The position numbers and the translations under genes are program-made. The notes below the pieces were generated by a model. The model searched no databases and was not told the DNA's origin. It saw only the letters and a program-made list of their open reading frames with translations. Source: Nocardiopsis_C rhodophaea (GTDB lineage Bacteria; Actinomycetota; Actinomycetes; Streptosporangiales; Streptosporangiaceae). From it: a stretch of 64,000 bases of DNA. Below are positions 53,732 through 61,986 of this stretch, piece after piece; position 1 is the stretch's first letter; the number at the start of each line of letters is the position of its first letter. The stretch spans positions 124,001 through 188,000 of the forward strand of contig NZ_BAAAPC010000010.1 in NCBI RefSeq assembly GCF_039530945.1, read 5' to 3'.

Positions 53732-54144
53732 GTAGGCCTCCTGTTATTCGGTTGTTCCACCATTTTCCGTCGGACCTGGATGCCCCGTTCACCCCTACCC
53801 GGAGTAAGCGACCCCAGTCCTGTCGTGAGCGGTTGTCGATATTGCGCTCGGGCAATTGCGTCGATGACCTGGAGCGCTCGGGGGAACGCTCCCCGTACGG
53901 AGCCGCAGCCCGCATCCCCCGCGCCTGGCCACCGCGTCTGCGGCGACGAGGGGGGAGCAGGCGGCGCGCCCTGGAGCGCGCCAAGCCGGGGGCGCACCAG
54001 GTCGGGACCGGCGCCGTCCTATCCGCCGCCCGGTCGCGGTCCGCCAGGGACCTCGCTGATACGCGGTTTCCCCGGCCAACCCTTTCCCTGGGGCGGCGCC
54101 GTTTGGGAAGCTACGTCCAAGATCTCGGTCGAGGAGGGGGTCGC
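53732..54144. other. Non-coding divergent region before dprE2
   Basis: The 413 bases separate the small membrane protein gene from dprE2 and presumably hold promoters for both. No reading frame here looks coding, and I see no long repeat or hairpin. Confidence 0.5.
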
Positions 54145-54960
54145 ATGCGCAACGCGGTGGGGACGGTGGACTCGGTCCTCCTCCTGGGTGGACGGAGCGA
54201 GATCGGGCTGACCGTCGTCGAACGCCTGGTCCGCGACGGCGCGCGCAGGGTCGTCCTGGCGGCCCGCCCCGCCCGCGGCGGCGAGGGCCACGGCGGGGAC
54301 GCGGGCACCGGCCAGGCACGGGACCGGGGAGGTGCGGAGGAGACCGCCGAGCGGTTCCTCGCGCTGGGCGCCAGCGCCGTCCACACGATCGACTTCGACG
54401 CCGCCCGGCCCGACACCCACGCCGACGTGGTCGACGAGGCGGTGAAGCTGGTCGGCGACCTCGACGTCGTCATCGACGCGTTCGGCGTCCTCGGCGAGCA
54501 GGCCGTCTTCGACACCGACCCGGTGGCCGCCGCCGACGCCGCCACCGCCAACTTCACCGGACACGTCTCCGCCGGCATCGCCGTGGCCGCGCGGCTCAAG
54601 GAACAGGGCCACGGGACCATCGTGGTCATCTCCTCGGTGGCCGGGGTCCGGGTACGCCGCGCCAACTACGTCTACGGCGCGGCCAAGGCCGGTCTGGACG
54701 GCTTCGCCCAGGGGCTCGGCGACGCTCTGCACGGCACCGGCGCCCGCGTGATGGTCGTCCGCCCCGGCTACGTGCCCACGAGGATGTCCGCCCACGTCCC
54801 CTCCGCGCCCTTCCCGGCGACGGCCCGCCAGGTCGCCGAGGCGGTCGCCGACGGCCTGCGCAAGGGGTCCGCCGTCGTCTGGGTGCCGCGCAAGCTGCGG
54901 CTGGTGTTCGCCGGTCTGCGCGTGCTGCCGCGGCCGGTGTGGCGGCGGCTGGCGCGCTAG
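54145..54960 (+). CDS. dprE2: Decaprenylphospho-erythro-pentofuranosid-2-ulose 2-reductase DprE2
   Basis: The 271-residue SDR enzyme reduces the DprE1 keto product with NADH to decaprenyl-phospho-arabinose. It has an N-terminal SVLLLGGRSEIGLTVVERLVR (Rossmann), GDLDVVIDAFGVLGEQ, the catalytic Ser in VISSVAGVR and YxxxK in YVYGAAKAGLDGF. A Gly/Asp-rich loop follows the first strand pair (about residues 40-60), longer than in most DprE2 proteins. ATG 54145 follows GGAGG. It has its own promoter region instead of being in the dprE1 operon. Confidence 0.9.
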   Translation: MRNAVGTVDSVLLLGGRSEIGLTVVERLVRDGARRVVLAARPARGGEGHGGDAGTGQARDRGGAEETAERFLALGASAVHTIDFDAARPDTHADVVDEAVKLVGDLDVVIDAFGVLGEQAVFDTDPVAAADAATANFTGHVSAGIAVAARLKEQGHGTIVVISSVAGVRVRRANYVYGAAKAGLDGFAQGLGDALHGTGARVMVVRPGYVPTRMSAHVPSAPFPATARQVAEAVADGLRKGSAVVWVPRKLRLVFAGLRVLPRPVWRRLAR

Positions 54961-55022
54961 GCGGCGCCCGCCGGAGAGCCGAATGTCCCGGCGCCAACCG
55001 GAAAATCGCCAGACAACGTATC

Positions 55023-55036
55023 TAGAACACGTTTCA
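55023..55036. promoter_or_regulatory. KstR-like operator (TnnAACnnGTTnnA) before the nitronate monooxygenase gene
   Basis: TAGAACACGTTTCA fits all fixed positions. It lies 21 bases before ATG 55058, close enough to block transcription start or elongation. CGTGTT at 55041-55046 also makes an AACACG...CGTGTT inverted repeat with it. Confidence 0.6.
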
Positions 55037-55057
55037 ATTCCGTGTTTCCATAACCGC

Positions 55058-56191
55058 ATGCGAACCCGTGCGACCGAGATGTTCGGCATCGACCTCCCGA
55101 TCTTCGCCTTCAGCCACTGCCGTGACGTCGTCGCCGCCGTGAGCAGGGCCGGAGGCATGGGGGTGCTCGGTGCGCTCTACTTCACCCCCGAGGAACTAGA
55201 ACGCGAACTCACCTGGATCGACGCGCATGCGGGCGGCCGGCCCTACGGCGTCGATGTCGTTATGCCCGCCGCCTACGCCGGGGACGACCTCGCTCCGGCC
55301 GACGGCCAGGGGCTGCGGGACCGGCTCGCGGAGTTCATCCCCGACCGTCACCGGCGCTTCGTCAACGAACTGCTCGCCCAGCACGGCGTCCCCGAGATCA
55401 CCCACGAGGACACCGCGCACTTCCTGCTCGGATGGACCGACGCCACCGCGCGGCCGCAGGTCGAGGTCGCGCTCCGCCACCCCATCGGCCTCCTGGCCAA
55501 CGCCCTCGGCGCGCCGCCCGCCGACGTGGTGGAGCAGGCGCACGGCCGCGGCGTCCCCGTCGCCGGGATCGCCGGAAGCGTGCGCCACGCGCGCAAGCAG
55601 CGCGAGGTGGGCGTGGACATCATCGTCGCCCAGGGCACCGAAGCCGGCGGTCACACCGGGGATGTGGCCACGATGGTCCTGGTCCCCGAGATCGTCGACG
55701 AGGTCGCCCCGGCACCGGTGCTCGCGGCGGGCGGTATCGGCCGCGGTCGGCAGATGGCCGCGGGCATGGCACTGGGAGCCGAGGGGGTGTGGACCGGATC
55801 GGTCTGGCTGGCCACGGAGGAGGCCGACACCCCGCCCGGCGCCCTGGAACAGATCCTCGGCGCCACCTCCCGCGACACCGTCCGGTCGCGGTCCATGACG
55901 GGCAAGCCCGCGCGCATGCTCCGCAACGACTGGACCGACGCGTGGGAGGGCGCGGACTCCCCCGGAACACTGCCCATGCCCCTGCAGTTCATGCTGATCG
56001 CCGACGCGCTGCGCCGGGTCAGCCGGGTGCGTCACCCTTCGCTCACGCCCTCGCCCGTCGGCCAGATCGTGGGCACTCTGAACCGGGTGAAGTCCACCTC
56101 TCAGGTCGTCTACGAGTTCATGGAGGAGTTCGGCGACACCCTGGAGCGGCTGAACACGGTGGTGGCCGACGAGCGGGTGGGGGACCACTGA
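55058..56191 (+). CDS. Nitronate monooxygenase-family FMN enzyme
   Basis: The 377-residue TIM-barrel flavoprotein contains LPIFAFSHCRDVVAAVSRAGG, GSVRHARKQREVGVDIIVAQ, the family signature GTEAGGHTGDVATMVLVPEIVD and LAAGGIGRGRQMAAGMALGAEG. In KstR-linked loci such enzymes act as FMN-dependent oxidoreductases on CoA thioesters or nitronates. Its true substrate is open. ATG 55058 (MRTRATEMFGIDLPIF) is the family start; upstream codons contain the operator and are non-coding. Confidence 0.88.
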   Translation: MRTRATEMFGIDLPIFAFSHCRDVVAAVSRAGGMGVLGALYFTPEELERELTWIDAHAGGRPYGVDVVMPAAYAGDDLAPADGQGLRDRLAEFIPDRHRRFVNELLAQHGVPEITHEDTAHFLLGWTDATARPQVEVALRHPIGLLANALGAPPADVVEQAHGRGVPVAGIAGSVRHARKQREVGVDIIVAQGTEAGGHTGDVATMVLVPEIVDEVAPAPVLAAGGIGRGRQMAAGMALGAEGVWTGSVWLATEEADTPPGALEQILGATSRDTVRSRSMTGKPARMLRNDWTDAWEGADSPGTLPMPLQFMLIADALRRVSRVRHPSLTPSPVGQIVGTLNRVKSTSQVVYEFMEEFGDTLERLNTVVADERVGDH

Positions 56192-56336
56192 CGTTCCGTT
56201 GGATCCCGGGGAAACGGGGTCGCGCGGGCGGTCGCGACCCCGGTGTGTCCGGGATTAACGGAGAAGGGCGAGACGGAGCGGCGTGCGGCCCTCGCGTCCG
56301 GCACTGGCGGCAGGGGGTGTGACGCCCAGGGCTGGT

Positions 56337-57290
56337 TCAGCCCGCCTTCTGTTCCGGAGCCAGCTCCTGGCCCGGGGCGGGGACCCGGATGTCGGTGCCG
56401 GGCACCTCGGTGGTGACGAGGTCGTGCGGCACCGGGCAGCCCTGCGGGAAGGTGCCGATGCGGTTGACATCGTAGCCGCGCGGGTAGCTGCGGATGTTCG
56501 GGCTGTCCTTCTCCTGGAAGGGTTCCACGCGCGGCGGCATGAAGCGGACGACCTTGGCCCGCGCCCGCAGCCCCGCGCGGGCGGCGAAGCGCCAGAACCG
56601 CGAGGGCGCGGGGTAGCGGAACGCGGTGATCAGGCGCTCGTCCAGCAGCGCCATGCTGAAGGGGCGGATGATGGGGCGCTGCCACGGCGGATAGAAGTCG
56701 ACCATCAGGTCGAGGGTGGCGTCGGATACGGCGCGCCCGCCCTCGGAGTAGGCGAAGTTCTCCCGCTCGTAGGAGTCGAAGAGATCGTAGAACTCGGCGT
56801 AGGTCGCGGGGATGTCCTTGATCGCCATGTGCTTGCCGAGCATGCGGTAGTAGTTGGTCCCGGCGGCGATCTCGTGCTCGGTCAGCTTCCGCCACCCGTA
56901 GCCGAGGTCGTTGAGCCAGATCACCGGCATGACCACGAACGTGCTCAGCACGTAGCGGTAGTCGTCGTTGCTGATGTCGAAGGAGCGGTGCATCTGGTTC
57001 ATCCGACGCAGCGCGTCGCGCCCCTCGCCCGGCTCGAAGCCGTGGTGCAGCATCGCGCCGAGCAGCAGCGCGGTGTCGTCGTAGCGGTACTGGGTGCGGG
57101 TGGTGAATTCGCGGGTGCGGTCGAGCAGACCGCCGATGCTGGGGACAGCGTAGGTGCGGTACAGGGCCAGCCCCAGGGCCTGGGTGATGTCCCATGGAAA
57201 CTCATGCCAGGCGAGGATCTGGGTGATCCGCCGACAGTCGGCTTCCGCGTCCAGCCGGTGGATCTCGTCGTACCAGTCGTACCGTTTCAT
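56337..57290 (-). CDS. MpaB/DUF2236 family oxygenase-like protein
   Basis: The 317-residue protein is helical, starts MKRYDWYDEIHRLDAEADC and contains RTRTQYRYDDTALLLGAMLHHGF-like RTQYRYDDTALLLG and MNQMHRSFDISNDDYRYVLST. These match the DUF2236/MpaB (latex-clearing-protein type) family, where a haem-binding site is formed by conserved His and Arg residues. The natural substrate in most members is unknown. ATG 57290 has GGAAGAG upstream. It sits between a nitronate monooxygenase and the conservon operon, with 172 non-coding bases separating it from cvnD. Confidence 0.8.
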   Translation of the reverse strand: MKRYDWYDEIHRLDAEADCRRITQILAWHEFPWDITQALGLALYRTYAVPSIGGLLDRTREFTTRTQYRYDDTALLLGAMLHHGFEPGEGRDALRRMNQMHRSFDISNDDYRYVLSTFVVMPVIWLNDLGYGWRKLTEHEIAAGTNYYRMLGKHMAIKDIPATYAEFYDLFDSYERENFAYSEGGRAVSDATLDLMVDFYPPWQRPIIRPFSMALLDERLITAFRYPAPSRFWRFAARAGLRARAKVVRFMPPRVEPFQEKDSPNIRSYPRGYDVNRIGTFPQGCPVPHDLVTTEVPGTDIRVPAPGQELAPEQKAG

Positions 57291-57462
57291 GCGAACTCTT
57301 CCGATTCCGCCGTTGTTGTGGGGGAGAGGTGGTGGAGCGCACGGAAAATGCGATCCACCCCTCATCACCGCAAGAGTAGGACGGCGGAAAACCCTACGGC
57401 TACGCGGGTGTGGCCCCTGGGGAAAAACGGCCGCTACACCGAGCCGTGCGAGGTGGGAGGTC

Positions 57463-58053
57463 CTACACCGACACAGCCATGCTCTCGGCGACGTGCCGCA
57501 CGAGCGCCAGCAGGACCTCCTTGCTCGATTCGCGCTCGCGCACGTCGCACAGGACGACGGGGATGCCGGAGGGGAGGTTGAGCGCGGTGGCGACCTCGTC
57601 GACGTCGTAGCGGTGCGCCCCCTCGAAGCAGTTGACCGCGATCACGAACGGCAGCCCGCGCCGCTCGAAGAAGTCGACCGCGGCGAAGCAGGTCTCCAGC
57701 CGCCGGGTGTCGGCGATGACCACCGCCCCCAGCGCACCGAGCGCCAGCTCCTCCCACATGAACCAGAAGCGCTCCTGGCCCGGGGTGCCGAACAGGTACA
57801 GCACGAGCTGGTCGGAGATGGTGATCCGGCCGAAGTCGAGCGCGACCGTGGTGGTGGTCTTCTCCTCCACCCCGGCGAGGTCGTCCACACCGAGGCTCGC
57901 CTCGGTCATCACCTCCTCGGTGTTCAGGGGGGTCACCTCGCTGACCGAACCGACGAGGGTGGTCTTACCGGCTCCGAAACCGCCTGCGACGAGGATCTTG
58001 ATCGCGGAGGGGATGTGGTCCGCGGCGCGGTCAGAGTCGTTGGATGCCATCAA
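57463..58053 (-). CDS. Conservon small GTP-binding protein (CvnD)
   Basis: The 196-residue Ras-like GTPase has a P-loop GGFGAGKTTLVG, a switch region DFGRITI, YLFGTPGQERFWFMWEE (G3) and VAVNCFEGAHR, where N-x-F-E-G replaces the NKxD motif. Fourth gene of the conservon system, a membrane-associated complex with CvnA (kinase-like), CvnB (roadblock) and CvnC (DUF742). The start overlaps cvnC by 23 bases. Known conservons affect aerial mycelium formation and antibiotic production in streptomycetes. Confidence 0.93.
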   Translation of the reverse strand: MMASNDSDRAADHIPSAIKILVAGGFGAGKTTLVGSVSEVTPLNTEEVMTEASLGVDDLAGVEEKTTTTVALDFGRITISDQLVLYLFGTPGQERFWFMWEELALGALGAVVIADTRRLETCFAAVDFFERRGLPFVIAVNCFEGAHRYDVDEVATALNLPSGIPVVLCDVRERESSKEVLLALVRHVAESMAVSV

Positions 58054-58402
58054 GTACCGCCTGGAGTATGTCCCGGCTGACCGGGCTCTCGGTTGTGTAG
58101 GGGGCGCGGGCCAGGACGTAGCCCCGGCCGATGAGGTCGCCGATCAGAACCTTGGTCACCGCGATCGGAAGGGCCAGGTGCGAGGACACCTCCGCCACCG
58201 ACTGCGGGCGGCGGCAGAATTCCAGGATCCGCACCTGCTCGGGTTCGAGGGACATCTCGTCCACCTCGGCCCGGGCCGCGATGACCACGCTGACCATGTC
58301 CAACTGGACGGTGTCGGAGCGCTGCCGCCCCTGCGCGATGACATAAGGGCGCACCAACGGACCAGCCGCGTCCGCCTCGTGCTCCTCACTGTGATCTGAC
58401 AT
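58031..58402 (-). CDS. Conservon DUF742 protein (CvnC)
   Basis: The 123-residue protein has GPLVRPYVIAQGRQRSD, EQVRILEFCRRPQSVAEVSSHL (winged-helix-like) and VTKVLIGDLIGRGYVLARAP, the DUF742 signature. Third gene of the conservon; interacts with CvnB/CvnD in described systems. ATG 58402 follows AGG-rich sequence, 14 bases after the cvnB stop. Confidence 0.93.
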   Translation of the reverse strand: MSDHSEEHEADAAGPLVRPYVIAQGRQRSDTVQLDMVSVVIAARAEVDEMSLEPEQVRILEFCRRPQSVAEVSSHLALPIAVTKVLIGDLIGRGYVLARAPYTTESPVSRDILQAVLDGIQRL

Positions 58403-58416
58403 GGCTCACCTCCGCC

Positions 58417-58866
58417 TCAACCGGTGGCATTCTCGGCGGCTCCGCCGACAGCCGGCGTTCCGCTGGCGGCACCTTCCTCGCGGGGAGCGGCGTTGAGGAA
58501 CCGCCCCGCCTGCTCCACGAGGACGTTCATTTCGTAGGCGATGAGGCCGACGTCGGATCCCTCATCGGCGATGACCGCGAGGCAGGCGCCGCTCCCGGCG
58601 CCGGTGACGAAGAGATAGGCGTGCTCCATCTCCACGACGGTCTGCAACACCTGTCCGCCGCCGAACTGTCGGCCGGTGCCGCGGGCCAGGCTCTGGAACG
58701 CCGAGGCCACGGCGGAGAGCTGCTCGGCGTCGTCCTTGCTCAGCTCCTGGGAGCGGCCGATCAGCAGGCCGTCGGCGGAGAGGACGATGGCGTACTTGGC
58801 ACCCGCGGCCCGTTCGACGAGCTCGTCCAGTAGCCAGTTCAGGTCCATTGCGGCATTGTTGGTCAA
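58417..58866 (-). CDS. Conservon roadblock/LC7-domain protein (CvnB)
   Basis: The 149-residue roadblock fold (MDLNWLLDELVERAAGAKYAIVLSADGLLIGRS, ... GACLAVIADEGSDVGLIAYEM) is the MglB-like GTPase regulator of the conservon. An Ala/Gly tail follows. Its ATG overlaps the cvnA stop by four bases (ATGA), and translation may also begin at the internal MDLNW. Confidence 0.93.
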   Translation of the reverse strand: MTNNAAMDLNWLLDELVERAAGAKYAIVLSADGLLIGRSQELSKDDAEQLSAVASAFQSLARGTGRQFGGGQVLQTVVEMEHAYLFVTGAGSGACLAVIADEGSDVGLIAYEMNVLVEQAGRFLNAAPREEGAASGTPAVGGAAENATG

Positions 58867-61565
58867 GATCGGGAGTCCTTCTCGCTCTCGCTGTCGTTCT
58901 GGCGCTGTTTCGCCTCAAGCCGACCTCGTTCGGTGCCCTGCTGGAATGCGGCCATGTTGCGGCGCAGGCGCGCCGAGCGGTCCGCATCCTGCTGTGCGGA
59001 GCTGGCAGGGGCGGGGGTCGCCTCGGGTTCCTCGGAGAGCTGCGGGGCCAGATTCACCTGGGGGGTGCGGCGGGGCAGCGCCGGGCGTCCGTCCTTCGAC
59101 GTGGCCGATCCCTCCTCAGAAGCCGTGGGCGTGTCGGTCGGTGCCGAGGCGTCGGCCGGAGCGGGGGATACCGGTGACGCATCGTCGGGGGTCGCCTCCC
59201 GGCGACGCGGCAGTGCGGGGGGCTTGGGGCGATCCTGCGAGTGCTGGCGCAGGTCGTCGGCGCCCTTCCACACGCCGGGGCGCGGCTCGCGCCGGGGCAG
59301 CGCCGGGCGCGGGCCGGTGTCGGACGGAGAAGGAGAGGACGAGGGCGGGGTCGGGGTGCTCGCCAGCACATCGCCGGTGAGCGTGCCCGGCGCCAGTGTG
59401 GGATCCTTCTGCTTCGTGCCGTTCGAGATGGTGGCCGGCCCACGGGCCGAGGGGCCCGGCGCCGTGTCCGGCCCGGCGCCGGTGTCGTCGCCCGACGTTC
59501 CGCTGCCGTCGGTGCCGTCGGTGCCGTCCCCGTCAGCGCGTTCCTCCCGCGCGGAGATGATCCGCTGCTCCCCGGTGTTCTCGACCCCCTGGGGCAGGGC
59601 GAGCGGGTCTCCGGCGATGACGGCCGTGGGCAGCAGGACGATCGCCTGCACACCCCCGTAGGGCGACGAACGCAGCTGGACCTTGATGTCGTGGCGGTGC
59701 GCCAGGCGCGAGACGACGAACAGGCCCAGGCGCATCTTCTCGTTGAGCCGCATGACGTCGAACTCCGGCGGGTGGGCCAGCAGCTCGTTGGCGGCCTCGA
59801 ACTCGTCCTCGCGCATGCCGAGGCCGCGGTCTTCGATCTCGACCACCACGCCGTTGGGCACCTGGTCGCTGCTGAGGCGGACCTGGGTGTGCGGCGGGGA
59901 GAAGGTGGTGGCGTTGTCGACCAGCTCGGCGACGAGGTGGATGACGTCGGCGACGGCCGGGCCCTTGAGCTGGACCCGCGCGATGTGCTGCCGTTCCACG
60001 CGGGTGTAGTCGCCGGACTCCGAGATCGCGCCGCGCAGCACGTCGATCAGAGGCATCGGCCGGTGCCAGGTACGGCCCGGGGTCTCGCCGCCGAGGATCA
60101 GCAGGTTCTCGGCGTTGCGCCGGGAGCGCGTGGCCAGGTGGTCCAGCTTGAACAGCTCGGTGAGGTGCTCCGGGTCCTCCTGCTCGTGCTCCATCTTGTC
60201 GAGCAGGCGAAGCTGCCGGTGGACCAGCGTCTGGCTGCGGTGCGCGATGTTGAGGAACACCCGGTTGATGCCCTCGCGCAGCTCGGCCTGGCGCACCGCG
60301 GCCTGGACGGCGGTGCGCTGGGCGGTGTCGAACGAGTTGGCGACCTGCCCGATCTCGTCGTTTTCCTGGTGCGAGATCAGGTCGGGCAGCTCGGAGTCGA
60401 GGTCCACGGGTTCGTGCCGACTGAGCCGGTCCATGATGGTGGGCAGCTTGACCTCGGAGAGGTCGCGTGTGTCGTCGCGCAGCCGGTTGAGCCGCTGGAT
60501 CAGGTTCTCCGCGGCCCGGCGGGCGTAGCCGAACGCCAGGATCGACAGCACGGCGATGCCGATGCTGCCCGCGACGGCGTACATGATGGCCCGAACCGCC
60601 ACGTCCTCCTGGATCTCCGATGTCTGGAGGGACTGCTCGGCGCCGATGTCGGTGAGGGTCGACTTCACCGGGTCATAGGCGGCGTGCCACTCCTCGGCGT
60701 CCACCGGCATGGACAGGTCCTGGCGGGACTCACCGGTGATCGGGTCCGTCGTGGTGCCGATCGGACGGTCGGAGATCGTGTTCTCCAGCTTCTCCAGCCG
60801 CGCCCACTCGTCGCTTCCGCGCAGATCCTTCAGCTTCTGACTGGTATCGGGCCCGTAGTACTCGTGAAGCGCGTCGATCATGCCGCGATAGGAGCCGACG
60901 AGACGGGTGAACTCCACCTGGTCCGCCCGGGACAGCTGGCCGGTGGCCAGGCCGCGGGCGAGCTGGGCGTCGGCCCGCCCGAGGGTGTCGACGACACGGA
61001 AGGTGTAGACGGCGGTCATGCCCGGGCCGATGGTCTCGGCGGCGTGCCCGGCGCGCCCGACCTCCTCGAACAGGTCGGCCCCGGCCTCGGAGAGGTCGTT
61101 GTAGTAGTTCAGGACCGACTTGCGCGAGCCCTCACCGTTCTTCACGTCGTCGTCGACGTGGGCGCGGAAGTCCTCGATCTCGGAGAACTGCTCGTCGAGG
61201 TCGTGGAGGCGCTGCTGGACGGGCTCGGGTGAGTAGGGCAGGACGTCCTTGAACTTGTCAAGGAAGGTGCTCATGTGCTCGTCGGAGGTCGCGCGCGCTT
61301 TGCGCAGAGCTTCGCGCTGCCCGTCCGGGTCCTCCAGGAAGGCGATGGTGGCCGAGCGCTCGTCCATGACCGCCGTGAGCGCGACCGCCGACGGGGTCAG
61401 CAGCTCCCGGTTCCCTTGGACGAGGGCGTACTGAAGCACGGCGCTGTAGCCGAGATAGCCGGTCACCACCAGCCACAGGGCGATGAGAGCCGCCGTGGGG
61501 GCCAGGACGATCTTGCGGAGGCGAGTGCCGATGCCGTGGACTCGCTGTTCTTTTGCTGCCTGCAC
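58863..61565 (-). CDS. Conservon sensor kinase-like protein with NIT domain (CvnA)
   Basis: The 900-residue membrane protein has TM1 at about 15-40 (KIVLAPTAALIALWLVVTGYLGY), a nitrate/nitrite-sensing NIT-type extracytoplasmic domain (about 50-320), TM2 near 325-347, a HAMP segment (ENLIQRLNRLRDDTRDL), a dimerisation region (SQTLVHRQLRLLDKME) and a HATPase_c domain with N-box ELVDNATTFSPPHT and G-box DRGLGMREDEF (about 480-620). The last 250 residues are Pro/Ser/Arg-rich and disordered. No phosphoacceptor His in an H-box is clear, as usual in CvnA. GTG 61565 has AGGAG upstream. First gene of the operon. Confidence 0.92.
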   Translation of the reverse strand: MQAAKEQRVHGIGTRLRKIVLAPTAALIALWLVVTGYLGYSAVLQYALVQGNRELLTPSAVALTAVMDERSATIAFLEDPDGQREALRKARATSDEHMSTFLDKFKDVLPYSPEPVQQRLHDLDEQFSEIEDFRAHVDDDVKNGEGSRKSVLNYYNDLSEAGADLFEEVGRAGHAAETIGPGMTAVYTFRVVDTLGRADAQLARGLATGQLSRADQVEFTRLVGSYRGMIDALHEYYGPDTSQKLKDLRGSDEWARLEKLENTISDRPIGTTTDPITGESRQDLSMPVDAEEWHAAYDPVKSTLTDIGAEQSLQTSEIQEDVAVRAIMYAVAGSIGIAVLSILAFGYARRAAENLIQRLNRLRDDTRDLSEVKLPTIMDRLSRHEPVDLDSELPDLISHQENDEIGQVANSFDTAQRTAVQAAVRQAELREGINRVFLNIAHRSQTLVHRQLRLLDKMEHEQEDPEHLTELFKLDHLATRSRRNAENLLILGGETPGRTWHRPMPLIDVLRGAISESGDYTRVERQHIARVQLKGPAVADVIHLVAELVDNATTFSPPHTQVRLSSDQVPNGVVVEIEDRGLGMREDEFEAANELLAHPPEFDVMRLNEKMRLGLFVVSRLAHRHDIKVQLRSSPYGGVQAIVLLPTAVIAGDPLALPQGVENTGEQRIISAREERADGDGTDGTDGSGTSGDDTGAGPDTAPGPSARGPATISNGTKQKDPTLAPGTLTGDVLASTPTPPSSSPSPSDTGPRPALPRREPRPGVWKGADDLRQHSQDRPKPPALPRRREATPDDASPVSPAPADASAPTDTPTASEEGSATSKDGRPALPRRTPQVNLAPQLSEEPEATPAPASSAQQDADRSARLRRNMAAFQQGTERGRLEAKQRQNDSESEKDSRS

Positions 61566-61986
61566 TGCTCTCCTATGGCCCGGAGACGGGCGCACCGGAC
61601 CGGGGACACTCGTCGTCTGTCGGGGATGTACCGCGCGACGGCACCGGGGATCAGGGGTGCGCCGGTGAAAAAACCATTGCTCTAGGGGTCGGCGTGGGGA
61701 TCGTATCTCGCCCGAGATCAACTGTTTGCGTGGTGGTTGCGTTATGCAGTCGGTTAGTAACCAGTGCGTCGCGGTGGGACTTTGGTCCTAACCAGGGCGT
61801 TCGCCCTGAGTATGCGTGTGCGTGTGGGTGTGGAGTGGTTCGCGGGACAGCAGAAGGATTATCAAAAAGTTACCGAAGGGGATGCCTGTGGGGCCGTTTG
61901 TCCGGTCTGTTGGGCGCTGCGGCGGTTACCGTGGGATCCACGTTTTCGCTGCGCAATGAGGCCGCGGCCGTTAGCCTGAGGTACTT
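61566..61986. other. Divergent promoter region between cvnA and the VanZ-RDD gene
   Basis: 421 bases with no gene. It holds a GGTTAGTAACC inverted repeat (about 61750-61760) and two GTTACC motifs (about 61868, 61924) upstream of the rightward gene. Their regulator, if any, is unknown. Confidence 0.45.
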
